A DNA stretch of 64,000 nt from Leifsonia sp. Root4 (GTDB lineage Bacteria; Actinomycetota; Actinomycetes; Actinomycetales; Microbacteriaceae). The position numbers and the translations under genes were made by a program. Below, one piece after another: positions 8,568 to 18,102 of this stretch. The stretch spans positions 310,001-374,000 of the forward strand of contig NZ_LMDN01000004.1 in assembly GCF_001425085.1 (NCBI RefSeq). The letters are read 5' to 3'. Below the pieces are notes generated by a model. It did not search any database. It was not told the origin of the DNA and was given only the letters and a program-made list of their open reading frames with translations. Position 1 is the stretch's first letter. Every line of letters begins with the position of its first letter.

Positions 8568-9538
8568 GGCGTTCCCTTCACGGCGGCAAGGTCCGCTGCG
8601 CCGTTGCCGAGAAGTTCGGCCACGACGCGTTCGGCGATGTCGTGGGCCGCCTCGGCCAGGTGGGCGGCGGAGTGGCTCTCCGGCGATGCCGCGTGCGAGC
8701 TCGTGATCGAGCGCATGCCGTCGTGGCTATATACAGTCGCCGTCAGGAAGAACAGCTCGTTGTCGATGCTGGCTGTCGCCCCCACCGGTGCGGAACAGCC
8801 TGCCTCGAGGCCGGCGAGCACGAGACGCTCTGCGAGGGTTGTGGCGGCCGTCGCGCCGTGGTTCACGGCGTCCAGAGCGCCGGCGAGAACCCGGTCGAGT
8901 GTTCCGGCGCGCACCTCGATGGCGAGCGAACCCTGACCCGGCGCGGTCGGCCATTCGTAGAGGTCGAGGTACTCGGTGACGTGCTCGAGCTTGCCGAGGC
9001 GGCCGAGACCGGCGGCGGCGAGCAGCACGGCATCGAGGCGTTGCGGGTCGTCGGCGGCGAGCTCGTCGCTCACCCGCGCGAGCCGCGAGTCGATGTTGCC
9101 CCGGATATCGACGATGTCGAGGTCGGGTCGGCGGGCGCGCAGCTGGGCGATGCGACGCGGCGAGCCTGTGCCGACGCGGGCACCCTCCGGCAACGTCTCC
9201 AGCGTGTGACCGTCGCGGGCGCAGAGCGTGTCGCGCGCGTCAGCCCGCTTGGGCGTCGCGGCGAGGCGGAGTCCGGCGTATTCGCCGGTCGGCAGGTCTT
9301 TGAGCGAGTGCACGATCAGATCGCACTCATCGGCGAGCAGCGATTCGCGCAGTGCCGAGGCGAACACCCCGGTGCCGCCGATGCTGGCGAGCGATTCGCG
9401 CGAGGTGTCACCGTGGGTTGTCACCGGTACGATCTCGATCTCGGCCTTCGCAGCGCTGCCGATGCGGGTGGCGATGGCGGTCGTCTGCGCCATCGCGAGT
9501 GCGCTTCCGCGGGTTCCGACCCGGATCACGGCGTTCAT
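8564..9538 (-). CDS. hemC: hydroxymethylbilane synthase (porphobilinogen deaminase)
   Basis: Polymerises four porphobilinogens to hydroxymethylbilane. It is 324 aa from the ATG at 9538 (VIRVGTRGSALAMAQ follows at once), rather than the longer open frame to 9595. The dipyrromethane cofactor cysteine is in LAGLEAGCSAPVGA. Substrate motifs HSLKDLPTGE and GTGSPRRIAQLRARRPDL are intact. Four-base overlaps with hemH upstream and hemD downstream indicate tight coupling. Confidence 0.96.
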   Translation of the reverse strand: MNAVIRVGTRGSALAMAQTTAIATRIGSAAKAEIEIVPVTTHGDTSRESLASIGGTGVFASALRESLLADECDLIVHSLKDLPTGEYAGLRLAATPKRADARDTLCARDGHTLETLPEGARVGTGSPRRIAQLRARRPDLDIVDIRGNIDSRLARVSDELAADDPQRLDAVLLAAAGLGRLGKLEHVTEYLDLYEWPTAPGQGSLAIEVRAGTLDRVLAGALDAVNHGATAATTLAERLVLAGLEAGCSAPVGATASIDNELFFLTATVYSHDGMRSITSSHAASPESHSAAHLAEAAHDIAERVVAELLGNGAADLAAVKGTP

Positions 9539-10599
9539 GCAACACCCCCGGTGCTGCCGGCATCCGCAGTGCCCACCCGCTCGTGATCGGCCCACGGACC
9601 CAGCTCCGTCAGGTGCGGGCGCTCATCGACCGGGACGTCATTCACGCGCTCCAGCACGAGGTCGATCAGCCCGGAGACGAAACTCGGGTGCACGCCGGGG
9701 GTCGGCACACGCACGGCGAGCAGGCCGTGGCCCTGTGCGGTCGTGACGGCCTCGTTGTCCAGATCCCACAGGACCTCCATGTGATCACTGACGAAGCCGA
9801 ACGGCACGATCACGACGGCCTTGACGAGGCCGGCAACGGCGAGTTCGTCGATGGCATCGTTGATGTCCGGCTCGAGCCAGGGGGTCCGGGGGTCACCTGA
9901 GCGCGACTGGTAGACGAGCGACCAGGCGGCGGCGGGTGCGGTCTCGCCGTGGATGTAGGAGGCGACGGCCAGGTGCTGGGCGACGTACGCTCCGCCTGGA
10001 CCGAACTCCGGACCAGATTCCTCGGCCGCCGTGTTCGGGATCGAATGAGTCACGTAGAGCACGTGGATGGCCTCGTCAGCGATGCCCTGTGCACGCAGCT
10101 GGTGCACGGCCGAGGAGACGCCCTCGACGAAGGGCATGACGAAGCCGGGGTGGTCGAAGAACTCGCGCACGCGGTCGATCGAGACCTGCTCGCCGAGGCC
10201 GGTGTCAGCCAGCGCCTTCTGGAAGTCTTCACGGTACTGACCGACGCCCGAGTACGAGGTGTACGCGCTCGTGACCAGTCCGAGCAGGCGGTCGTCTCCG
10301 GCTGCGTGCGCCTCGCGCACGGTGTCCGCGAAGAACGGGGCGGAGTTGCGGTTGCCCCAGTAGACGGGCAGCTCGATGCCGCGCGCGGCGAGCTCCGCCT
10401 CGAGCGCCGCCTTCAGCGCACGGTTCTGGGCGTTGATCGGGCTCACTCCGCCGAAGTGACGGTAGTGGTGGGCAACCTCTTCGAGTCGCTCATCGGGGAT
10501 CCCGCGACCGGCCGTGACATTGCGCAGGAACGGGATGACCTCGTCCTGCCCCTCCGGTCCACCGAAGCTGGAAAGCAGGATGGCGTCGTACTGGGCCAC
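9535..10599 (-). CDS. hemH: coproporphyrin ferrochelatase
   Basis: Inserts Fe(II) into coproporphyrin III (CpfC activity is inferred because hemQ is adjacent). It is 354 aa. The signature LLSSFGGPEGQDEV opens the protein, TSAYTSYSGVGQYRED carries the family Tyr cluster, the catalytic His is in THSIPNTA, and the acidic SDHMEVLWDLDNEA carries the second metal-site residue. The GTG start at 10599 overlaps the hemQ stop by a single base. Confidence 0.95.
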   Translation of the reverse strand: MAQYDAILLSSFGGPEGQDEVIPFLRNVTAGRGIPDERLEEVAHHYRHFGGVSPINAQNRALKAALEAELAARGIELPVYWGNRNSAPFFADTVREAHAAGDDRLLGLVTSAYTSYSGVGQYREDFQKALADTGLGEQVSIDRVREFFDHPGFVMPFVEGVSSAVHQLRAQGIADEAIHVLYVTHSIPNTAAEESGPEFGPGGAYVAQHLAVASYIHGETAPAAAWSLVYQSRSGDPRTPWLEPDINDAIDELAVAGLVKAVVIVPFGFVSDHMEVLWDLDNEAVTTAQGHGLLAVRVPTPGVHPSFVSGLIDLVLERVNDVPVDERPHLTELGPWADHERVGTADAGSTGGVA

Positions 10600-11327
10600 T
10601 ACTGCAGCACCTCCACAAGTTCAGCGGTTTCAATGCGTCGCCCCGTGTAGAACGGCAGTTCGTCGCGCACGTGCATGCGGGCGTCGGTCGCGCGCAGCTC
10701 GCGCATCAGGTCGACGAGTTCGACGAGCTCATCGCTCTCGATCGGCAGCAGCCACTCGTAGTCGCCGAGCGCGAACGCCGACACGGTGTTGGCGATGGCC
10801 CCGCGGAACGCGGCGCCCTTCCGACCGTGGTCGGCGAGCATGCGCTTGCGCTCCTCGTCCGGCAGCAGGTACCACTCGTAGCTGCGCACGAACGGGTAGA
10901 CCGTGAGCCACCCCTTGGGGTCGACGCCGCGCAGGAAGCCGGGGACGTGGCTCTTGTTGAACTCGGCGTCGCGGTGCACGCCCATGGCGTTCCACGTCGG
11001 GAGCAGGCTCTTCAGCATGCGGGCACGGCGCATCTCACGGAGCGCCCACTGCAGGCCCTCGGCATCCGGACCGTGCAGCCAGAGCATGACGTCGGCGTCG
11101 GCGCGCAGACCGGAGACGTCGTAGATGCCGCGCAGGGTCACACCCTGCGCCTGGACCAGGGCGATCGTGTCATCGAGTTCGTGCACGAAGTGCGGAACGT
11201 CGTGACCATCGAAGTCGTCTGGGTTGCTCGGATCGCGGCGAAGGACGGCGAACAGGGTGAAACCCTGCGGCGATGCCTCGGATTCGAACACGTCGGATGG
11301 GGCCTGACGATCAATCGGGTCAGTCAT
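10599..11327 (-). CDS. hemQ: coproheme decarboxylase (chlorite dismutase family)
   Basis: Last step of the coproporphyrin-dependent pathway: oxidative decarboxylation of coproheme to haem b (HemQ/ChdC). It is 242 aa from the ATG at 11327. The catalytic Tyr144 is in YPFVRSYEWYLL and the proximal haem His is in LADHGRKGAAF (H167). A longer open frame to 11606 is non-homologous and lies over a neighbouring gene, so it was rejected. It lies upstream of hemH in the same operon. Confidence 0.95.
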   Translation of the reverse strand: MTDPIDRQAPSDVFESEASPQGFTLFAVLRRDPSNPDDFDGHDVPHFVHELDDTIALVQAQGVTLRGIYDVSGLRADADVMLWLHGPDAEGLQWALREMRRARMLKSLLPTWNAMGVHRDAEFNKSHVPGFLRGVDPKGWLTVYPFVRSYEWYLLPDEERKRMLADHGRKGAAFRGAIANTVSAFALGDYEWLLPIESDELVELVDLMRELRATDARMHVRDELPFYTGRRIETAELVEVLQ

Positions 11328-11370
11328 GCCCCTAGTCTGCTCCGCTTTGCGCCGCGGGGCAAAAGCAGTC

Positions 11371-11697
11371 CTAGTCGCGGAGCGCGCGAATGATGGCCCA
11401 CACGCCGAGGCCGACGGCGGTGGCAGCCGCCAGAGCGACGGCGCCGAGGGCGATCGGGTTCTCTGCCGCCATGCGGCGCACGCGTGCTCCGGTGCGATCG
11501 GCGGCCAGGCCGATCTGCTTCGGCACGTTGAGTTTGTCTTCGATGGCGTCGAGGGTTGCGGCGAGTTCCGCTCGAGCGCGGACGGCATCGGCCTGCAACT
11601 CGGCACGGCTGCGGCGCGGCGCGGACGCGGCCTGCTGTGCCACGGCGGTCGACGCTGCGTTCAACGCGGCTGCACTGTTCTCAGGCGTGGCGGTCAT
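11371..11697 (-). CDS. DUF3618 membrane protein
   Basis: Small protein of 108 aa. The block RAELQADAVRARAELAATLD followed by AIEDKLNVPKQI is the DUF3618 signature (amphipathic, charged helix), and one C-terminal membrane helix follows (IALGAVALAAATAVGLGVWA). Function is unknown; the family accompanies YtxH- and holin-like proteins in actinobacteria. The ATG at 11697 is chosen because GGGAGAGGG lies just upstream, inside the 3' end of the preceding gene. It lies between hemY and hemQ, 43 bases before hemQ. Confidence 0.8.
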   Translation of the reverse strand: MTATPENSAAALNAASTAVAQQAASAPRRSRAELQADAVRARAELAATLDAIEDKLNVPKQIGLAADRTGARVRRMAAENPIALGAVALAAATAVGLGVWAIIRALRD

Positions 11698-12106
11698 ATG
11701 ATCCCTCTCCCTTGAAGACATCCATGTCGCGCTTCAGATCGACGTCGAACTCGCTCTTGGCGAGTCCGGCCTGGATTCGACCCCGACCGATGAAGATCAG
11801 AAGAATGGCGAGCAGGAACAGGATGCCGGCCACGATGAGCGCGGCCAGCCAGGCCGGCACGATGAGCGCGAAAGCGAGCACCGCACAGGCGACGAGCACA
11901 GCGAGGCCGAAGAAGGCGAATCCGACGGCGACGACCATGAGCGCAACGCCCACACCGATGCGCTGGCCCTTCTCGCTGAGCTCGGCCTTGAACTGCTCGA
12001 TCTCGGCGCGGACCAGTCCGATGAGCAACCCGGGAAGGTCGCCGATCAACTCAAAGAGGGACCGCCTGTTCGCCGCGTTCAGTGGGTTTCCGTCATGTTC
12101 ACTCAT
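11681..12106 (-). CDS. phage-holin-superfamily (DUF1469-like) membrane protein
   Basis: A 141-aa protein. An N-terminal amphipathic region (LFELIGDLPGLLIGLVRAEI) precedes two adjacent membrane helices (residues about 50-75 and 80-105), then a charged tail ending in KRDMDVFKGEG. This matches the actinobacterial 'phage holin family' (DUF1469), which is a housekeeping envelope protein rather than a phage lysis gene; nothing phage-like is nearby. The ATG at 12106 (AAAGGTG upstream) is preferred over the GTG one codon earlier. Its 3' end overlaps the next gene by 17 bases. Confidence 0.75.
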   Translation of the reverse strand: MSEHDGNPLNAANRRSLFELIGDLPGLLIGLVRAEIEQFKAELSEKGQRIGVGVALMVVAVGFAFFGLAVLVACAVLAFALIVPAWLAALIVAGILFLLAILLIFIGRGRIQAGLAKSEFDVDLKRDMDVFKGEGSYDRHA

Positions 12107-12139
12107 CACGCACGCACCTTTCCTGGCGATCGGATGCGA

Positions 12140-12523
12140 TCAGCCGTCGGCTTTCGGAGTGGCATCGGCCGGCGACGTCGCGCCGCCCGTCGTCGCGCCG
12201 CCCGGCTTCACGCCAGTCGGCTTCGTGGCAGGCGGAACCGGCGTTCCGGCCGTCGTGACGACCGTCGTGATCGTGGTCTCACCCTTGCTCTGCTTGGTGG
12301 CCGCATTCACGAGCTTCTTCGCATTGTCGAAGAAGGCATCGGAGACGGTGCCGACCCTGGCGAGGGCGAAACCCTTGACCTGATCGACGCCCTGCTGCAC
12401 GAGCGGTGTGTTCCACACGCTCTGCGCGGCGCCCTTGATCTGTTCATATCGCTTGCGGCCGGCGCGCGTGCCGAGCACGTAGCCCACCGCAGCACCGGAA
12501 ACGAAGAGAAGCTTGCCCTTCAT
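12140..12523 (-). CDS. YtxH-like small membrane-anchored protein
   Basis: A 127-aa protein that starts MKGKLLFVSGAAVGYVLGTR, with a glycine-rich single N-terminal membrane helix, then RAGRKRYEQIKGAAQSVWNT, the recurring YtxH-like pattern, and an extended Thr/Pro/Gly-rich C-terminus. It is probably an envelope-stress or cell-surface protein of unknown role. The open frame runs on to 12679, but the ATG at 12523 with GGGG upstream and the membrane helix placement support the shorter form. It is the first of three small genes inserted between hemY and hemQ. Confidence 0.7.
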   Translation of the reverse strand: MKGKLLFVSGAAVGYVLGTRAGRKRYEQIKGAAQSVWNTPLVQQGVDQVKGFALARVGTVSDAFFDNAKKLVNAATKQSKGETTITTVVTTAGTPVPPATKPTGVKPGGATTGGATSPADATPKADG

Positions 12524-12685
12524 GACACCCCGATCTTTTTCACTGTTCTGCACAGCGTCGCCCTGCCTAGAGTAGCCCCGTTCCCGGCATCCTGAAACGA
12601 CGAGTCTGAAATATTCCATTTTGGATATGCACCGGGGCACGTCGGCAGCGGCGACGAATCGGAGGCTTGGCACCCCCACGGCCGC

Positions 12686-14200
12686 CTAGAGGTGCACGAA
12701 GTGGCGGCGGATGCCGGACGCGGCTGCCGTGGCATCCGGAATCACCGAGGCGAGTCCCGTGCCGCCAAGCCAGGATCCCGTCGCGGCGAGCGTCGTCTCC
12801 TCCTCGAGCCTGGCGCGCAACGCCGTGACCCGTTCCCGCTGGCCGATGGCCGCGTGCGAGAGGGCGTCGCGCCACGGGGTGCGAGCCGAGTCGACGAGCT
12901 GGGCCGCTGTGAGTGGAACGCCGAGGATGGCGCTCGCATCGCGCAGGGCGAGAGCGGTGAGCTCGGCGTCATCGAGCGCCGAGCTCGGGCTGTCCTGCCC
13001 CAGCCGGCCGTACGACAGCCGCACGACGTGACGCCCGGGGCCCGCGGCCTCGGCCAGCCAGGCCCACTTGGCGGTGGAGTGCGTGAGCGCCTTCGCGGTG
13101 GTGCCAGGGGTGTCGGAGGCCACGAGCACGCCTGTGCCGCGCGGCGCGGCATCCAGTGCGGGGGCGTCGAGCACGAGCGTGACGATCTCGACGGCTGAGC
13201 CGGAGGCCCACGCGGAATCACTCGCCTCGCTCCATTCGGGCCGTGCCAGGGAGAGCAGGCCGAGCGAGACTGTCGCGGGCGCGGCCAGGATCACGGTGCG
13301 GGCGGTGACGGTGCGCTCGATCGGCTCTGACCGAGGCGAGTCTGGCTCGGTCGCGCCTGGCTCTGTCGCCGGCGTCGGCCGCTCGGTCGCGGTGAGCGCC
13401 CAGGAGCCGTCGGCATTCTCACGCAGGCCGGTCACGCGAGTGCCGAGGCGCAGCTCCGCGTCGAAGTGGGCGTTCTCGGCGAGCAGCGCATCGACGAGGC
13501 GGTGCATGCCGCCGCGGATGCCGCGCACGCCGGCCCCTGGCTTGGCATCGCTCTTCAGCAGAGCAACGGCCCCCGAGAGCGACCCCGCTCTGGTCAGCGC
13601 GGCATTCAGCCCCGGTGCGACGACGTCGACCTCGAGGTCATGCGCATCGGCGGAGTAGACACCGGAGGAGATCGGCGAGACGAGGCGGTCCAGCACGGCC
13701 TTGCCCATCCGCTGCTCGACGAGCTTGCCGAAGTTCTTCTCGGTGCCGATCGTGAGCACAGGGCGCAGGCGGTCGGAGTATGCCCGGATGGAGTTCTTCC
13801 AGCCGATCGCGGCGCGCACGTCGTCGGCGAGGGGCGACGAGGGGATGCCGAGCAGCGAAAGCTTCGGCATCGGCACCGTGATGGCGTCCGTCCCGGTCAG
13901 CGGCGGCAGACGCAACCAGGCTCCGGCCGGGTTCGGATCCACGATGTCGTCGCCGAGTCCGAGTTCCCCGAGCAGCTCGGCGACCGAGTCGTTACGGGTC
14001 GCGAAACCCTCGGCGCCGGTGTCGAGGCTGAGGCCCGCGAGCTCGGTGCGGCCGACGCAGCCGCCTGCGACGTCCGCGGCCTCGAGGATCAGCACCGAGA
14101 GGCCGAGCCTGGCGCAGGCGCGCGCGGCGACGAGGCCGGCGATGCCGGCCCCGACAACGGCGACGTCAACGATGCCAGCCGAGTTCTGCTGTGCTCTCAT
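12686..14200 (-). CDS. hemY: coproporphyrinogen III / protoporphyrinogen oxidase
   Basis: FAD-dependent oxidase that, in organisms with HemQ, oxidises coproporphyrinogen III to coproporphyrin III (CgoX). It is 504 aa. The dinucleotide motif [20 protein letters not shown] is at the N-terminus and [16 protein letters not shown] follows. A low-complexity acidic/Ser insert near residue 285 ([20 protein letters not shown]) is unusual for the family. The ATG at 14200 overlaps the hemE stop by four bases; the longer frame to 14344 lies inside hemE. Confidence 0.93.
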   Translation of the reverse strand: MRAQQNSAGIVDVAVVGAGIAGLVAARACARLGLSVLILEAADVAGGCVGRTELAGLSLDTGAEGFATRNDSVAELLGELGLGDDIVDPNPAGAWLRLPPLTGTDAITVPMPKLSLLGIPSSPLADDVRAAIGWKNSIRAYSDRLRPVLTIGTEKNFGKLVEQRMGKAVLDRLVSPISSGVYSADAHDLEVDVVAPGLNAALTRAGSLSGAVALLKSDAKPGAGVRGIRGGMHRLVDALLAENAHFDAELRLGTRVTGLRENADGSWALTATERPTPATEPGATEPDSPRSEPIERTVTARTVILAAPATVSLGLLSLARPEWSEASDSAWASGSAVEIVTLVLDAPALDAAPRGTGVLVASDTPGTTAKALTHSTAKWAWLAEAAGPGRHVVRLSYGRLGQDSPSSALDDAELTALALRDASAILGVPLTAAQLVDSARTPWRDALSHAAIGQRERVTALRARLEEETTLAATGSWLGGTGLASVIPDATAAASGIRRHFVHL

Positions 14201-15378
14201 CGGCCGTGCACCAGTTCGACGATGCGGCTGAGCACGGCGGGGTCGGTCTCCGGCGGCACCCCGTGGCCGAGGTTGAGCACGTGGGCCGGCGCGGCCTCGC
14301 CGCGGCGCAGCACATCGCGCACGTGCGCCTCGAGCACCGGCCACGGTGCGCCGAGCAGTGCCGGGTCGACGTTGCCCTGCACGGGGACGCCGCCGCCGAG
14401 GCGGCGGATGCCCTCGTCGATGGCCAGGCGGTAGTCGACCCCGACGACGTCGGCTCCGACGCGGTGCATCGCGCCGAGCAGCTCACTCGTTCCGACGCCG
14501 AAGTGCACGATCGGAACGCGGTGCCAGACCCGCTCGGGATCGGCGGCCCCGTCGGTGCCGCGCTCGTAGTAGCCGAGGTCGCTGACGAAACTCAGGGCGT
14601 GGGCGGATGCCGGGGCGACATGCTCCTCGTAGTCCTCGAGCGAGAGCGCGCCGGCCCAGGAGTCGAAGAGCTGAGCGGCACTGGCGCCGGCGAGGATCTG
14701 CGCGCGCAGGAAGCGCCCGGTGACCTCGGCGGTCCAGCGCATCAGCGCGGCCCAAGCCTCCGGCTCGGAGTGCATCAGTGCGCGGGCGGCGAGGTGGTCC
14801 TTCGACGGTCCGCCCTCGACGAGGTAGGCCGCCAGCGTGAACGGGGCGCCGGCGAAACCGATCAAGGGGGTTACGGAGGACGGCTCGCCATCGACGCGGT
14901 GCGACGGCGCGATCTCGGCGAGTGCGGCGACCGTGCGCGCAACGGCCTCGGAGATCGGAGCGAGCGAGGAATCGAGAACGGCGGGGTCGAGCGCGGTGAG
15001 CTCGGCCACGTCGGCGGCGGTGCGCACGGCCTTGCCCATCACGGGTCCACGGCCGGCGACGATCTCCACCTCGACGCCAACGAGCCTGAGCGGCACGACG
15101 ATGTCGCTGAAGAAGATTCCGGCATCCACCCCGTGCCTGCGCACCGGCTGCAGAGTGATCTCGCTGGCCAGGGCCGGGTCGAGGCAGGCGTCGAGCATCT
15201 TCGTGCCGACCCGCAGCTCGCGGTACTCCGGCAGCGAGCGGCCAGCCTGGCGCATGAACCAGACCGGGGTCACCTCTGGGCGGTCGCCGCGGTACGCGCG
15301 GATCAGGCGCGAGCGGCTGGTGAGGCCGGTGGCGAGGGGATGCTGAGGCGGCAGGGTCTGGCGAGCGTCGTGGTTCAC
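14197..15378 (-). CDS. hemE: uroporphyrinogen decarboxylase
   Basis: Decarboxylates uroporphyrinogen III to coproporphyrinogen III. It is 393 aa. The conserved N-terminal substrate motif [16 protein letters not shown] and the [13 protein letters not shown] block are present, as is the C-terminal GVDYRLAID region. The start is assigned to the GTG at 15378: it has GACAAT, a -10-like hexamer, ending six bases upstream, which fits a leaderless transcript, and there is no ribosome site. It is the first gene of the haem operon, divergent from hemA. Confidence 0.92.
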   Translation of the reverse strand: MNHDARQTLPPQHPLATGLTSRSRLIRAYRGDRPEVTPVWFMRQAGRSLPEYRELRVGTKMLDACLDPALASEITLQPVRRHGVDAGIFFSDIVVPLRLVGVEVEIVAGRGPVMGKAVRTAADVAELTALDPAVLDSSLAPISEAVARTVAALAEIAPSHRVDGEPSSVTPLIGFAGAPFTLAAYLVEGGPSKDHLAARALMHSEPEAWAALMRWTAEVTGRFLRAQILAGASAAQLFDSWAGALSLEDYEEHVAPASAHALSFVSDLGYYERGTDGAADPERVWHRVPIVHFGVGTSELLGAMHRVGADVVGVDYRLAIDEGIRRLGGGVPVQGNVDPALLGAPWPVLEAHVRDVLRRGEAAPAHVLNLGHGVPPETDPAVLSRIVELVHGR

Positions 15379-15618
15379 CTGGCCATTGTCTCGCACCCGG
15401 CTGCGCGCCGTCTCGGAGCCAACGCAGCGGCGGCACAGCGGCGGCATCGCAGCGGCATCCGCTCTGGCATGCACTGCGCGAGGGAGGCCTTCAGCGCGAA
15501 CGGAGGCCACCGCCCTGAGATGCGGCCTCCCCTGCCCACTTTCACCTCCCGGCACGTTGTGCCAACTGCGGTCAGGCTGCTGCCAGCAAGTTGCTTCGAC
15601 GAGCTGTAGAATTCTCAA
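15379..15618. promoter_or_regulatory. hemE/hemA divergent intergenic region
   Basis: 240 bases with no gene I can support. Both flanking start codons carry -10-like hexamers six bases away (GACAAT at 15385-15390 on the minus strand for hemE, TAGAAT at 15607-15612 for hemA). No convincing -35 hexamers or operator palindromes were found, and no riboswitch was recognised. Confidence 0.5.
15607..15612 (+). promoter_or_regulatory. -10 element TAGAAT for leaderless hemA mRNA
   Basis: TAGAAT ends six bases before the GTG at 15619; the intervening ATTCTCAAG-type sequence contains no Shine-Dalgarno motif, so the transcript is expected to begin at the start codon. Confidence 0.65.
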
Positions 15619-16995
15619 GTGCTCATCTGTCTCTCTGCGAGTCACAAGAACTCCCACTTCGATCTGCTCGAACAGCTCTCTGTCGACGCGGCAGCCATGG
15701 GCGAGCGCATTGTGAGCGAACATCGCGCGCTCCCGGGCGCCCACACCCTGCAGGGCGCCGTCGTCGTGGCCACCTGCAACCGCTTCGAGACCTACCTCGA
15801 TCTCGATGCCCCCTTCGGCCACTCCCCCCTGCCCACCGTGTTCGCCGCCATCGACGCGGTCAGCGCGAGCACCGGCGTGAGCAGCGAGATTCTGCGCGAC
15901 AGCCTGCAGCTCGTGCACGGCAATGGTGTGGCGGAGCACCTCTTCGCCGTGTCGGCCGGCCTTGAGTCCGTCGTGGTCGGCGAGGGCGAGATCGCCGGCC
16001 AGGTTCGCCGCTCGCTGGAGCAGGCACGCACCGTCGGAACGACCAGCCCCGAGCTGGAGCGCCTCTTCCAGCGCGCATCGCAGACCTCACGCGGCGTCAA
16101 GAACCGCACCGGCATCGGCTCGGCCGGCCGCTCCCTCGTGCGACTCTCGCTCGAACTCGCCGAGAGCCGCGTCAGCGACTGGGCGGAGACGAGCGTGCTG
16201 CTCGTCGGCACGGGGCGCTACGCCGGTGCCTCGCTGGCCGCCCTGCGCGACCGTGGAGCCGAGAATGTGCGGGTCTACTCGCCGTCCGGCAGGGCCGCGC
16301 GCTTCGCGGCCAACCACGGCATCCTGCCCGTCGCGCACGCCGACTTCGCGAGCGTCGCGGCATCCGTCGACCTCATCGTGACCTGCACCACCGCCGAGAC
16401 CCACGTCGTCGACGCAGCCCTGCTCACCGCCGGTCGCACGAGCGCGTCGAGCCCGAGCGAGCGCCAGCTGCTGATCGACCTCGGCCTGCCGCGCAACATC
16501 GACCCTGATGTGGCCGATTTGGCCGGCGTTGAACTGCTCGACCTCGAGACGATCAGCATCCACGCTCCGCTCGAGGAGCTGAACGCCACGCAGGAGGCCC
16601 GCGCCATGGTCGGCAAGGCCGCCCGCACCTTCACCGAGGTGGCCGAGGAGCAGTCGCTCGCCCCCGCCGTGGTCGCACTGCGCACCCACGTCTTCGACCT
16701 GCTCGACGCCGAGATCGCGCGTGCGCAGAGCAAGGGCGATCCCGACGGACGCATCGAGCAGTCGCTGCGTCACCTCGCCGGAGTGCTGCTGCACACGCCG
16801 ATGGTGCGCTCCCGCGAACTCGCCCGCGACGGCGAGCAGCAGGCCTGGCTCGACGGCATCGATGCCCTCTTCGGTCTGAAGGTCGAGACGCCGGATGCCG
16901 CGCGCGCCAGTGCCGACATCCCCAGCATCGCCGGCGGCACTGCGGGCAGCTGCCCGGTGGGTGGCGACCGGATGCGCGCGGCGGCGAACGACTGA
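15619..16995 (+). CDS. hemA: glutamyl-tRNA reductase
   Basis: First committed step of C5 haem synthesis: NADPH reduction of Glu-tRNA to glutamate-1-semialdehyde. It is 458 aa. The catalytic cysteine is in [28 protein letters not shown] is the conserved hinge region, and [20 protein letters not shown] is the NADP Rossmann motif. The start is GTG at 15619 and probably leaderless. It is divergent from hemE and is followed after 16 bases by a GNAT gene. Confidence 0.95.
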   Translation: MLICLSASHKNSHFDLLEQLSVDAAAMGERIVSEHRALPGAHTLQGAVVVATCNRFETYLDLDAPFGHSPLPTVFAAIDAVSASTGVSSEILRDSLQLVHGNGVAEHLFAVSAGLESVVVGEGEIAGQVRRSLEQARTVGTTSPELERLFQRASQTSRGVKNRTGIGSAGRSLVRLSLELAESRVSDWAETSVLLVGTGRYAGASLAALRDRGAENVRVYSPSGRAARFAANHGILPVAHADFASVAASVDLIVTCTTAETHVVDAALLTAGRTSASSPSERQLLIDLGLPRNIDPDVADLAGVELLDLETISIHAPLEELNATQEARAMVGKAARTFTEVAEEQSLAPAVVALRTHVFDLLDAEIARAQSKGDPDGRIEQSLRHLAGVLLHTPMVRSRELARDGEQQAWLDGIDALFGLKVETPDAARASADIPSIAGGTAGSCPVGGDRMRAAAND

Positions 16996-17011
16996 GCGCG
17001 ATCGGACTGCG

Positions 17012-17740
17012 ATGAGCTCGGCACCGGACTTTACGCCTGACCTCGCGGCACCGTCGTCCGTCGGGCCCGATTCCGCGGAGACCCCGACTCCCCCGCCCGG
17101 CTACTTCCACGGCTTCCCCTTCGACAGCGGCCCGCTCGCACTCGCGCCCATCCAGACCGAACGGTTGATCCTGCGACCTCTCATTGCCGGCGATGCGGCA
17201 GACGTCTGGGAGTACCAGCGGCTCGACGAGGTGCTGCGCTACATCCCGTGGCCCCGTCGCACCATCGAGGAGGGCGCAGCGCACACCCTGCGCCGCGCCG
17301 CATTGCGCACGCTCGATGCCACCGCCGACAGCGCCATCTTCCTGGCCTGCGAGCTGGCAGCAGACGACGAGCGGCTGGTCGGCAGCGCCGGTCGCGTGAT
17401 CGGTGACGTCATGCTCCGCCTCAGCAGCGTCGAGACCGCCGAACTCGAGATCGGCTGGGTCTTCCACCCCGACTTCGCCGGCAAGGGCTACGCCACCGAG
17501 GCGGCGGAAGCCATGCTGCGTCTGGCGTTCGACGGCATCGGCGCCCACCGCGTCATCGCCCACCTCGATCCGCGCAATGACGCATCCGCCCGACTGTGTG
17601 TGCGGCTCGGGCTGCTGCATGAGGCGACCCTGCGCGAGTCGTACTGGGACAAGGGCGAGTGGAGCGACACCGGCATCTACGGCATGATCGCGCACGAGTG
17701 GCGCGCCCGCGAAGACACCCCGGCCCCGCACACGCCCTGA
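17012..17740 (+). CDS. GNAT-family N-acetyltransferase
   Basis: A 242-aa protein with a RimJ/RimL-type acetyltransferase domain from residue about 48: ERLILRPLIAGDAADVWEYQ, then EIGWVFHPDFAGKGYATEAA (acetyl-CoA pyrophosphate loop) and NDASARLCVRLGL. Substrate is unknown. The open frame extends upstream into hemA, but the ATG at 17012 after the hemA stop is the plausible start. The first 45 residues are Pro/Ser-rich and divergent. Probably co-transcribed with hemA. Confidence 0.85.
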   Translation: MSSAPDFTPDLAAPSSVGPDSAETPTPPPGYFHGFPFDSGPLALAPIQTERLILRPLIAGDAADVWEYQRLDEVLRYIPWPRRTIEEGAAHTLRRAALRTLDATADSAIFLACELAADDERLVGSAGRVIGDVMLRLSSVETAELEIGWVFHPDFAGKGYATEAAEAMLRLAFDGIGAHRVIAHLDPRNDASARLCVRLGLLHEATLRESYWDKGEWSDTGIYGMIAHEWRAREDTPAPHTP

Positions 17741-18102
17741 GCGCGTCAGCCCCCGTCTACGCACCGCACTCGGCTTCGGGGGCGGCCTCGGTCCTCGGCT
17801 GCTCCCTCGAGCCAGCGTGAGTTTCTGCGGCTCCGCTGCACGCTGGCACGCGAAGCCCTGAGCGAATCCGTGCAGAGTGCGCTCAGCGCAACCCTTTCGG
17901 CAACAGTGCTCGCATACGCAACAACCCCGAGACCGCGTCGCGTTCCCGGGGTTGCGGTCTCCGCCTTTCGCCTGACGGAGTAGTGATCCCCCGGATCACT
18001 ACTCTTGGCCGGCGGCGGGAGCCCCCAGCGTTGACGAGATTTCCTGAGTGAGGGCTGCCGCCTTTCGCGTGAACATGATTGATCCACTGGATCAATTCAT
18101 GT
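17741..18102. repeat. gene-free region packed with palindromes (GNAT/glyS convergent gap)
   Basis: A 362-base gap with no credible ORF. It holds, in order: one copy of a dispersed terminal-inverted-repeat element (17769-17864); a pair of interleaved 8-bp inverted repeats (17922-17961); a perfect hairpin AGTAGTGATCC-CCC-GGATCACTACT (17979-18003); and a second GATCC/GGATC palindrome next to the glyS stop (18072-18103). The last two are each preceded by CCGCCTTTCGC. Confidence 0.7.
17769..17864 (+). repeat. dispersed intergenic palindromic element, copy A
   Basis: Begins CTCGGCTTCG and ends CGAAGCCCTGAGCG, an imperfect terminal inverted repeat. Inside, GCCAGCGTG (17811-17819) pairs with CACGCTGGC (17839-17847). 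The core GGCGGCCTCG-GTCCTCGGCTGCTCCCTCGA is shared with the copies at 20.1-20.4 and 28.7 kb. Confidence 0.75.

Noticed and set aside
11328-11606. Long N-terminal extension of hemQ
   Set aside because: Arg/Ser/Pro-rich translation overlapping the DUF3618 gene; the family N-terminus begins at the ATG at 11327.
11681-12106. Holin-like gene as a sign of a prophage
   Set aside because: No phage structural, integrase or lysis genes are nearby; this family is a chromosomal envelope protein in actinobacteria.
15379-15939. 187-codon N-terminal extension of hemE
   Set aside because: It would run antisense through the start of hemA; the GTG at 15378 matches the family length and promoter spacing.
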